DNA of 5,681 nt, from positions 184 to 5,864 of the forward strand of contig DBXK01000010.1 in the NCBI GenBank assembly GCA_002309375.1. Direction: 5' to 3'. This DNA is from Christensenella sp. UBA1214 (GTDB lineage: Bacteria > Bacillota > Clostridia > Christensenellales > CAG-138). A program made the translations under genes and the position numbers. Shown here one piece after another: positions 1 to 5,052 of the stretch. The notes under the pieces were generated by a model that saw only the letters and a program-made list of their open reading frames with translations, did no database searches and was not told where the DNA came from. The number at the start of each line of letters is the position of its first letter. The first letter of the stretch is position 1.

Positions 1-514
<514 letters not shown>

Positions 515-518
<4 letters not shown>

Positions 519-1045
519 TTCGTCATTTCCTCCAAAATATCGGTGATGCGGCTGCGGATGCTGCCGTCATAGAGCTTGCCGTCGATCTTCACGACGAGCC
601 CGCCGACGAGCTCCGGATCGACTTCGCAGTTCAGCTTGATGCGCCGGCCGGTCTTCCGCTCGAGCATATCGCGCAGCGCCTGCCTCTCCGAAACATCGAG
701 AGGCTTGGCGGATACTGCATCCGCGATCGCAATATCGAACCGCCTGTTGTATTCTTTTTCATAAGTTTCAACGCAATCCGGGAAGAAGTGGATATACCCC
801 CTCTCGGTCAGAAGGCTCACGAAATCCGTTACGCACTCGGGCATTTTCCCATCGAATGCGCTGCGTACGGCTTCCAATCGCTCTTCGATCGGGATGCTCG
901 GCGTTTCGAGAAAATCCACATACTGCGCATTTTCGCCGAAAATCCCGCGGCAGAGCTCGAGCCCGGCCATGACTTCGTCGAGCTTCCCTTCCTCCTCCGC
1001 AAGGAGGAATATTGCGTTTCCGTATTCGTTACCTATCGCCGACAT
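515..1045 (-). CDS. atpH: F-type ATP synthase subunit delta
   Basis: Delta (OSCP-type) subunit, which sits on top of F1 and ties it to the b-subunit stator stalk. The ATG at 1045 gives 176 residues, the usual family length. The N-terminus MSAIGNEYGNAIFLLAEEEG matches the family opening in which a Tyr-x-x-Ala-like helix lies about eight residues from the start. The C-terminus carries the OSCP signature, here VDPELVGGLVVKIDGKLYDGS followed by a helix (SIRSRITDILEEM). A GTG at 1054, in frame and three codons upstream, is the other possible start. The GGAAGG at 1060-1065 is 5 bases from the GTG and 14 from the ATG, so spacing does not settle it. I prefer the ATG on family length. The gene overlaps the end of atpF by 17 bases and the start of atpA by 4. 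Function is sure; the start is not. Confidence 0.95.
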
Positions 1046-1565
1046 TGCCGTCACCGTTTCCTTCCGAACCTATTCCGTCGATGAAGGAATCGATCAGGTT
1101 CCGATGGTCTTCCGCATTGATCTCGCGCTCAAGCAGCTTTTCGGCAAGCTGGACGGAGAGCTCTGCGATCTCCTGCTTCATGCCTGCCTGCGCCTTGCTG
1201 CGCTCGAGGCCGATCTCGTTCTCCGCGCGGCGGATCATGCCGGCGGCGCGGTCCTCGGCCTCCGAAATGATCGTGCTGCTCCGCTGCCTTGCGTTCTGCT
1301 GGGCAACGCGGATCAGCTCGTCCGCCTCGGCATCCGCACCGGCGAGCTTCTGTTCGTATTCGGCTTTGTCCCTGTTTGCATTCTCAAGGGCTTCATCCGC
1401 ACGGCGGTAGACGTCCTGCACCGCTTCCTCACGCGCCGCGACCATCTTCCGAACGGGCTTATAAAGGAATTTCTTCAAAAGCAGGAAGAGGATCAGAAGG
1501 TTCGCAAGGGAGATCAGGATCTGCCAGATGTTGACGGAAATAACATCCAAAGATTGCACTGGCAT
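1029..1565 (-). CDS. atpF: F-type ATP synthase subunit b
   Basis: The b subunit forms the peripheral stalk: a membrane anchor plus a long dimeric helix that holds delta and alpha3beta3 still while the rotor turns. 178 residues, typical of the family. One transmembrane helix lies at about residues 12-33 (NIWQILISLANLLILFLLLKK), followed by the family hallmark FLYKPVRKMVAAREE. A long charged, Ala/Glu/Arg-rich coiled coil then runs from about residue 45 to 155, with QLAEKLLEREI near its end. The last ten residues are an odd Gly/Asp/Asn-rich tail (GNGDGNVGDR) encoded where the gene overlaps atpH, so the tail may reflect the overlap more than function. The start ATG at 1565 has GGAG at 1576-1579, 10 bases upstream. 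This gene is separated from atpE by an unusually structured 96-base spacer. Confidence 0.96.
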   Translation of the reverse strand: MPVQSLDVISVNIWQILISLANLLILFLLLKKFLYKPVRKMVAAREEAVQDVYRRADEALENANRDKAEYEQKLAGADAEADELIRVAQQNARQRSSTIISEAEDRAAGMIRRAENEIGLERSKAQAGMKQEIAELSVQLAEKLLEREINAEDHRNLIDSFIDGIGSEGNGDGNVGDR

Positions 1566-1661
1566 TGCTCTTGTACTCCAAATTAAAGATTTTATGTTCC
1601 GGGCCTTCGCCGCGGTCCGGCGCGCCGGATTCCGGTGCCTTTCAAAGCCCCGGGGAGATTG
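1566..1661 (-). other. Palindrome-rich atpE-atpF intercistronic spacer
   Basis: This 96-base gap is the longest inside the operon, where the other junctions overlap or are about 40 bases. It holds a perfect 14-base palindrome at 1616-1629 (TCCGGCGCGCCGGA), able to fold as a 5-bp GC stem with a CGCG loop. It also has a CGCCG/CGGCG pairing that competes with it just downstream in the transcript, and a CCCCGGGG palindrome at 1648-1655 near the atpE stop. No T-run follows on the transcribed strand, so it does not look like an intrinsic terminator. In the mRNA it would be a stable GC-rich structure between the c and b cistrons. It could act as a processing or 3'-end stabilising element that keeps atpE mRNA abundant. 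The structure is seen; the role is inferred. Confidence 0.5.
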
Positions 1662-1940
1662 TTAGAAGCTCTTTACGATCGCCGCAAAGCTGCCGGGTGC
1701 GACGAAAATCAGCAGTATCGCGATAACGAGTGCGTAAATACCGGTGGTCTCCGCAATAGCGCAGCCCATGATCATCGTGGAAGTGACTTCGCTCTTTGCT
1801 TCGGGCTGGCGGCCGATGGCTTCGCAGGCCTTTGCAACGGCCTGGCCTTCGCCGATACCGGGGCCGATACCTGCGATCATTGCGACGCCGGCGCCGAGGG
1901 CGCAGCATCCGAGGACGATTGCGATTGCGAGTTGTGACAT
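1662..1940 (-). CDS. atpE: F-type ATP synthase subunit c, Na+-type two-carboxylate ion site
   Basis: The c subunit forms the membrane rotor ring. 92 residues: a two-helix hairpin with helix 1 at about 3-28, the polar loop RQPEAK at 44-49 that touches gamma/epsilon, and helix 2 at about 54-81. The ion-carrying carboxylate is Glu64 in AETTGIY. Around it, Thr65 and Tyr69 match the Na+-coordinating positions Ser66 and Tyr70 of the Ilyobacter tartaricus ring. Glu31 (GIGEGQ) takes the place of Gln32, giving the two-carboxylate pattern described for Fusobacterium nucleatum. Na+ coupling is therefore likely but inferred. The start is ATG 1940, with AGGAGG at 1946-1951 five bases upstream, the strongest ribosome binding site in the operon. 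An upstream in-frame Met at 1970 lies inside a hairpin and would add ten non-family residues. The C-terminus (VAPGSFAAIVKSF) is slightly long. Confidence 0.97.
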   Translation of the reverse strand: MSQLAIAIVLGCCALGAGVAMIAGIGPGIGEGQAVAKACEAIGRQPEAKSEVTSTMIMGCAIAETTGIYALVIAILLIFVAPGSFAAIVKSF

Positions 1941-1944
1941 AATT

Positions 1945-1969
1945 ACCTCCTGTTGCCGCATGAGCGGCA
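1945..1969 (-). promoter_or_regulatory. Hairpin abutting the atpE ribosome binding site
   Basis: In the 39-base atpB-atpE gap the transcript can form a perfect 6-bp stem, TGCCGC with GCGGCA, around a four-base loop TCAT (1954-1959 with 1964-1969). It ends two bases before the AGGAGG at 1946-1951. The Shine-Dalgarno itself is not paired. Such a structure could keep the initiation region open, or mark a processing site, and so favour high translation of the c subunit, which is needed in many copies per complex. The E. coli atpE upstream region is a known translation enhancer; transfer of that idea here is inference. Confidence 0.5.
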
Positions 1970-1979
1970 TTTTTGACTT

Positions 1980-2894
1980 TTACTGTGCGCTGCCGGCCTT
2001 TTTGAGGCGGCGTGCGGCTTTTTTCTCCTGACGTTTATTATAAAGCTCCTCCGGGAATCCTCCGGAAATATTGAGCATTGTCAGCATTGCGAAGATGAAC
2101 GCCTGCAGGCAGCCGCTGAACACATCGAAATAAACGGAAAGCACAGCGGGCAGGCCGATCTGCAGCAGCGGGATCTTCCCGACGACGGGGATCGCGCCGA
2201 GCAGGGAACGGGAAAGTCCGCCGAGGGCGCTTGCGATCAGCGCGGAAATGACGGAACCGGAAAGGATGTTGCCGTAATGACGGAAGCTCATGCTGATCGG
2301 CGTTGCGATCTCGCCGATGACATTCAGCGGAGCAAAGAAGGGGATCGGCTCGAAATAGCCCTTGATGTAATTCCAGGCGCCGCCCTTGAGTTTATAATAA
2401 GTGATCAGGATGAAGACGAGCATCGCCCAGCCGAAGATCGTTGAAAAATCGGACGTTGCCGGGAAGATGCCGACGAGGGAAGAAAGGCTCGAGAAGGCGG
2501 AAAGGCTCATGATCGCCGCGACGAAGGGTGAATACTCGCGGAAGAGCGGCCCCATATTCTGCGCAACGAGCGCATCGGTCTTTTCGACGATCCATTCCGC
2601 GGCAATGGTGCGGCGGCACTTGACGCCCGCGCGGATGCCGTGGGTCAAATAGAGCGCAACGCCGACAACGGCAATGATCATAAGCCAGCTGTTGACCGTC
2701 GCTTCGGTAAGGTGGAACTCCGTCGCACTGCCGGGATCGCAGTTGTTCGGCCAAAAGATCATTGCGCCGGAAATCGAAATGCCCTCCGACGCGGGTTTTG
2801 TGAGCGCTCGCAAAACCATACCGCAGACAAAGGGCAGGATGATCATAAGTATCAGAAGAATATCAATGATTTTAAAGCGAAGGGTCTTTTTCAA
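1980..2894 (-). CDS. atpB: F-type ATP synthase subunit a
   Basis: The a subunit is the membrane stator channel that passes ions to and from the c ring. 304 residues with about six hydrophobic segments, near 9-30, 68-86, 122-144, 152-168, 190-226 and 245-275. The essential arginine is Arg205 in ISMSFRHYGNILSG, equivalent to E. coli Arg210. The C-terminal signature GCLQAFIFAMLTMLNI (261-276) includes Gln264, matching E. coli Gln252. The E. coli Glu219 position is Ser214 here, which fits a non-standard ion path. The start is TTG 2894, because it overlaps the previous stop as TTGA and has AGAGG at 2905-2909, 10 bases upstream. The first ATG, at codon 17, would cut away half of the first membrane helix. 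The protein ends in a Lys/Arg-rich cytoplasmic tail (288-299). Confidence 0.96.
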   Translation of the reverse strand: MKKTLRFKIIDILLILMIILPFVCGMVLRALTKPASEGISISGAMIFWPNNCDPGSATEFHLTEATVNSWLMIIAVVGVALYLTHGIRAGVKCRRTIAAEWIVEKTDALVAQNMGPLFREYSPFVAAIMSLSAFSSLSSLVGIFPATSDFSTIFGWAMLVFILITYYKLKGGAWNYIKGYFEPIPFFAPLNVIGEIATPISMSFRHYGNILSGSVISALIASALGGLSRSLLGAIPVVGKIPLLQIGLPAVLSVYFDVFSGCLQAFIFAMLTMLNISGGFPEELYNKRQEKKAARRLKKAGSAQ

Positions 2895-3364
2895 TTCTCT
2901 GTATCCTCTGTTGTTGTTTCGTCAGCCGGCTCGCCGCTTGTTTCGGCGGCGGCGCCGTCGGCCGCGGCGGAGGGCTTGTCCTTTTTGCCGAAGAGCTGCC
3001 AGGCCACGATCACGAGGCGCGGGAAGAGCAGCGGGATAACGGCGGCGATAAGGTTGAAGACCTTCGGGAAGAGCGCCGCGAGGCCGCAGATCGCCGCAAG
3101 CATCAGCAGCCTTGTGCCCTGGGAGATACGGATCTTCGTCGCTGCCTTATCGGCCGGCAGCGAAACGCATTTGACGACGGTGAGCCCCATCAGGAAGAAA
3201 TTCAGCACCGCGGCAAACGCGCCGAGGAGGTTTCCGAAAAGCACCGTCAGGTCCCATTTCCCGAGCAGGATGAAGACAAGCTCCATCACTCCGCTCAAAA
3301 GGACCGTTCCGACGGCGATCCTCAGCGTTTCTTTTTTAACAGCGGGATCGATTTTTTTCACCAT
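2891..3364 (-). CDS. atpI: ATP synthase subunit I-like membrane protein
   Basis: First gene of the operon, directly before atpB, the usual place of atpI. The product is a small membrane protein (157 residues) with four hydrophobic segments at about 14-35, 40-66, 85-99 and 102-123. Segment 2 contains LFGNLLGAFAAVLNFFLMGLTV, which resembles the Gly/Asn-rich core of the ATP synthase I family. Members of that family are thought to help assemble the c ring and are not part of the finished enzyme. A polar, acidic and Ala/Thr-rich tail (about 127-157) follows. The annotated start is ATG 3364, but the only nearby Shine-Dalgarno, GAGG at 3367-3370, is just 2 bases away. The next codon is GTG (3361) with a better 5-base spacing, so that may be the true start. 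The stop overlaps the atpB TTG start by 4 bases. The family call rests on position and motif. Confidence 0.82.
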   Translation of the reverse strand: MVKKIDPAVKKETLRIAVGTVLLSGVMELVFILLGKWDLTVLFGNLLGAFAAVLNFFLMGLTVVKCVSLPADKAATKIRISQGTRLLMLAAICGLAALFPKVFNLIAAVIPLLFPRLVIVAWQLFGKKDKPSAAADGAAAETSGEPADETTTEDTEN

Positions 3365-3425
3365 AACCTCGCATCAAGCAGGCCGAAGCGGTCAATAAAA
3401 AACATTCGGCACATATAACATATCA

Positions 3426-3454
3426 ATTATAACATCTTCGGGAGGATAAAACAA
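3426..3454 (-). promoter_or_regulatory. Predicted atp operon promoter (extended -10)
   Basis: On the minus strand there is a perfect -10 TATAAT (3426-3431) preceded by TG one base upstream (extended -10). It is separated by exactly 17 bases from a -35-like TTGTTT (3449-3454). Transcription would start near 3419, giving a leader of about 55 bases before the atpI-like start. An A7 run on the same strand (3478-3484) and the AT-rich stretch behind the -35 may act as upstream-element DNA, though the run is somewhat far. No operator is evident. Confidence 0.75.
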
Positions 3455-3511
3455 CCGTTTTGGGATAATCCCGCAAATTTTTTTCGGGCCTTCCGCCCGC
3501 CCTCGGAGCAT

Positions 3512-3541
3512 GAAAAGACCGCGGGGCGTCATTCCCCGCGG
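3512..3541 (-). terminator. Intrinsic terminator of the NlpC/P60 gene
   Basis: A perfect 8-bp GC stem, CCGCGGGG with CCCCGCGG (3519-3526 and 3534-3541), has a 7-base loop. On the minus strand it is followed directly by TCTTTTC (3518-3512). It begins 32 bases after the stop codon of the minus-strand NlpC/P60 gene and ends transcription before the atp promoter. On the plus strand the tract after the stem is poor, so it works mainly in the minus direction. Confidence 0.85.
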
Positions 3542-3573
3542 CCTTCCTTCATATTGTTTTTATCCTGTCTTCA

Positions 3574-4470
3574 TTAGACGCACTCGACCGTTATGCGGAC
3601 TCCGCCGCAGAACAGCACAACGGGCGTTTCATCCCCTGTGCTTTCCCCGTTCTCCTCTGCCGGGTCGTCTGCGGGCTCCGTCGAAACGGGCTCCGCGGCA
3701 TGCGCGACGATCAGTTTATCAAACGCCTGCTGGGACCTTCCGCCCCATTTGCCGTCCTCCTCAAGCGTTTTCCCTTCCCCGTCGGTATAGCCGGCGAGGT
3801 TCAGCGCCTTCTGCATCGCAAGGTAAGCATCGCCTTCCGCCATCGGGCTCTTCTTTTCGAATCGGATCGGTTCGGCCATCGGTTTTTCCTCCGCTGTGTA
3901 ATCGAATTTGATGCTCATGATGCCCCTGTGGGTGAAATTGCGCTCGGCGAGCTTTGTGACGACGACGCCCGAAGCAATGCCCCGCGCCTCGACGACGAGC
4001 GGCGCGCCGTCCGGCATAAAGCCGCAGATCCAGCCGATATGGCTCATTTTCGTGCCGTTGTGATGGAATACCGCTTCGCCGATCACATAGGTTCGGTCGA
4101 TCTCATCGATCCTGCCCTTCCCCGTGCACCAGTTCCGGTAGTTCCATTCGGCGTTGATATCGGTCGCCTCGCCCTTGTCATAGGTCAGCCAGGCGTCGAG
4201 CAGGCCCTGGCAGTCGGTCGCGAAGCCGTCCTCCGGCCAATCCGCCGTGAGCTCGTCGAAGCGTTCCCGCGTCATCTGGTTTTTATAATGATTCTCGAAA
4301 TATCTGTTCAGCGTTGCTTTATCCGTGCGGACGCGCACGCTGCCGTAAAGATAGTTCCATTTCTCCTTGCCGCAGTCCTCCCGCGGGATCGGCAGGATCG
4401 CCTGCTCCGGGATCGTGGAAGCTTTCGCATGGGAAAGCGCCATGCGTATGAATTCATTTATGCTGTACAT
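3574..4470 (-). CDS. Phage-type NlpC/P60 cysteine peptidase with peptidoglycan-binding-like domain
   Basis: 298 residues with no signal peptide. The NlpC/P60 fold is marked by Cys87 in ATDCQGLLDAW, His144 in MSHIGWICG and a polar third residue, probably Glu161 in VVEARG. VEARG-x-GVV-TKL-ER-x-THRG (160-183) is the pattern I recall from phage and prophage hydrolases of Clostridia. Such enzymes cut the D-gamma-glutamyl-diamino acid bond of peptidoglycan stem peptides. Residues 215-254 (YLAMQKALNLAGY, DGKWGGRSQQAFDKLI) resemble a peptidoglycan-binding repeat. An acidic linker (260-281) and a short hydrophobic end with two cysteines (VVLFCGGVRITVECV) follow. Without a signal peptide, export would need a holin or cell lysis, but no holin or phage gene is adjacent. 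The ATG at 4470 has only a weak upstream GGA-rich site. It is a single-gene unit with its own terminator. The substrate is inferred. Confidence 0.85.
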   Translation of the reverse strand: MYSINEFIRMALSHAKASTIPEQAILPIPREDCGKEKWNYLYGSVRVRTDKATLNRYFENHYKNQMTRERFDELTADWPEDGFATDCQGLLDAWLTYDKGEATDINAEWNYRNWCTGKGRIDEIDRTYVIGEAVFHHNGTKMSHIGWICGFMPDGAPLVVEARGIASGVVVTKLAERNFTHRGIMSIKFDYTAEEKPMAEPIRFEKKSPMAEGDAYLAMQKALNLAGYTDGEGKTLEEDGKWGGRSQQAFDKLIVAHAAEPVSTEPADDPAEENGESTGDETPVVLFCGGVRITVECV

Positions 4471-4729
4471 TTTTCATCCGTTCCGCCGCGCACGGAAGGA
4501 AGCTGCGCCTCGATCATCTCCGCGCTTCGGGCGCGTTGAAAAAGGGCTCCGGGTGCTTCCGTTCCGCTGCGGCTGTTTGCTTTTCCTGTTTGATCGTTTA
4601 GTCTGAGTCCCGGCGGCTGTGCTGCCGCCTTCAGTCCGGTCGGGGTCCGGATCGAGAGAAATGCGCCCCTTGGGGTGGGCCTGGAGGGACGTCCGCCGCG
4701 TTTCCAAACGGTTCCGCGCATCCGTCCTT
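4471..4729 (-). other. Long hairpin-rich untranslated leader before the NlpC/P60 gene
   Basis: A 259-base, GC-rich stretch lies between the predicted start of transcription (about 4729) and the NlpC/P60 ATG. I see no believable gene in it: two overlapping minus-strand frames stay open, both Arg/Pro-rich and of low-complexity character, as expected of GC-rich noncoding DNA. It holds a series of inverted repeats: CGCGC/GCGCG at 4521-4535, GGCGGC/GCCGCC at 4612-4629, TCCGG/CCGGA at 4635-4651, CCCC/GGGG at 4666-4675, and GGACGTCC at 4687-4694. A T5 run on the minus strand (4539-4543) is not preceded by a strong stem. It could be a regulatory leader or a small RNA. I do not recognise any known riboswitch or RNA family. 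Confidence 0.4.
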
Positions 4730-4735
4730 ACTATT

Positions 4736-4765
4736 ATTATATCATACTTTCCGTCCGCGCATCAA
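4736..4765 (-). promoter_or_regulatory. Predicted promoter toward the NlpC/P60 gene (extended -10)
   Basis: On the minus strand there is a perfect TATAAT (4736-4741) with TG one base upstream. It lies 18 bases from TTGATG (4760-4765), a four-of-six match to the -35. It sits at the border where GC-rich DNA gives way to an AT-rich block, as usual for promoters. It would start a transcript near 4729, about 260 bases before the coding start, so it may serve the leader as an RNA in its own right. Confidence 0.6.
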
Positions 4766-4857
4766 CCGTATTACAAACTTACGGCGCTTTTGTTGTTATT
4801 CTGCGGAATATTTGCAAAATCGCCCTTCCGCTCCGTTTTCCCCCGGTTTTCCGTCTC

Positions 4858-4872
4858 CGCAATATATTTGCG
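4858..4872. repeat. Short palindrome upstream of the nrdD promoter
   Basis: CGCAA-TATAT-TTGCG is a perfect 5-bp inverted repeat around a 5-base AT centre. Its left half (CAATATAT) matches the NrdR-box core, but its right half is one base out of register. It lies about 30 bases before the first of the two better NrdR-like boxes. It may be a third weak operator or an unrelated site. The rest of 4766-4886 is AT-rich and I see no gene in it. Confidence 0.35.
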
Positions 4873-4886
4873 AAGAAAGCGAAAAA

Positions 4887-4934
4887 TCCCTAAATATTGT
4901 GGTCAAAGGGGTTGCAATCGTCAATATGTTGTGT
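4887..4934 (+). promoter_or_regulatory. Pair of NrdR-box-like operators
   Basis: NrdR is the ATP-cone repressor of ribonucleotide reductase genes and binds paired sites with consensus aCaCwAtATaTwGtgt. Box 1 (4887-4902, TCCCTAAATATTGTGG) and box 2 (4919-4934, CGTCAATATGTTGTGT) each match 12 of 16 positions by my own alignment. Their starts are 32 bases apart, leaving a 16-base spacer, about three helical turns and the kind of spacing known for NrdR. The -35 lies between them and box 2 ends right at the -10, so bound repressor would block polymerase. The position before nrdD makes the call plausible. The NrdR gene is not in the window. Confidence 0.65.
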
Positions 4935-4940
4935 TATAAT
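4912..4940 (+). promoter_or_regulatory. Predicted nrdD promoter (extended -10)
   Basis: TTGCAA (4912-4917) is followed after 17 bases by a perfect TATAAT (4935-4940) with TG one base upstream. Transcription would begin near 4946-4947, giving a leader of about 106 bases before the nrdD ATG. The promoter overlaps the NrdR-like box pair. Confidence 0.8.
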
Positions 4941-4945
4941 GGGTA

Positions 4946-4991
4946 TGATGAGTGAGTTTGGCTGGATATTGTCCGCTGAACTCGTTTGTCG
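4946..4991 (+). promoter_or_regulatory. Long stem-loop at the 5' end of the nrdD mRNA
   Basis: The predicted transcript starts with a near-continuous stem. Bases 4946-4962 pair with 4975-4991, and after one bulged base (4963), 4964-4966 pair with 4972-4974 around the loop TATTG. That is 20 pairs, 13 Watson-Crick and 7 G-U, so it only forms well as RNA of this strand. The downstream stretch to the ribosome binding site is A-rich and unstructured. Possible roles are protection of the 5' end or a regulatory leader. I do not recognise it as a known riboswitch. Confidence 0.5.
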
Positions 4992-5052
4992 CTAAAGGAT
5001 CAAAATTCCCCCAACCGATTAAAATATCAAACAAAACAGGAAGGAAACCGCC

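Noticed and set aside
894..1586. Long plus-strand open frame antisense to atpH and atpF
   Set aside because: It is the shadow of well-supported ATP synthase genes on the other strand.
1941..1970. Upstream in-frame Met codons for atpE (start at 1970)
   Set aside because: They lie in the hairpin before the strong AGGAGG, and would add ten residues not seen in c subunits. The ATG at 1940 has ideal spacing.
3475..3500. T-run followed by CGGGC/GCCCG hairpin, possible second terminator
   Set aside because: The T-run is on the wrong side of the stem on the plus strand and becomes an A-run on the minus strand, so it terminates neither direction.
4491..4510. GGAAGGAAGC on the plus strand, reminiscent of the tip of bacterial signal recognition particle RNA
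   Set aside because: The flanking conserved bases and the asymmetric loop partner are missing, and no long pairing helix surrounds it.
3700..4539. Long plus-strand open frame antisense to the NlpC/P60 gene
   Set aside because: The minus-strand protein shows catalytic motifs and domain order; the antisense product shows none.
4458..4721. 87-residue minus-strand reading frame in the leader of the NlpC/P60 gene, with an AAGGA three bases before its ATG
   Set aside because: Arg/Pro-rich with no recognisable fold. A second frame over the same DNA is equally open, and the spacing to AAGGA is too short. More likely GC-rich noncoding DNA.
4619..4939. 106-residue plus-strand reading frame running into the nrdD promoter
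   Set aside because: It crosses two promoters and both NrdR-like boxes, changes composition midway, and has no ribosome binding site or family resemblance.
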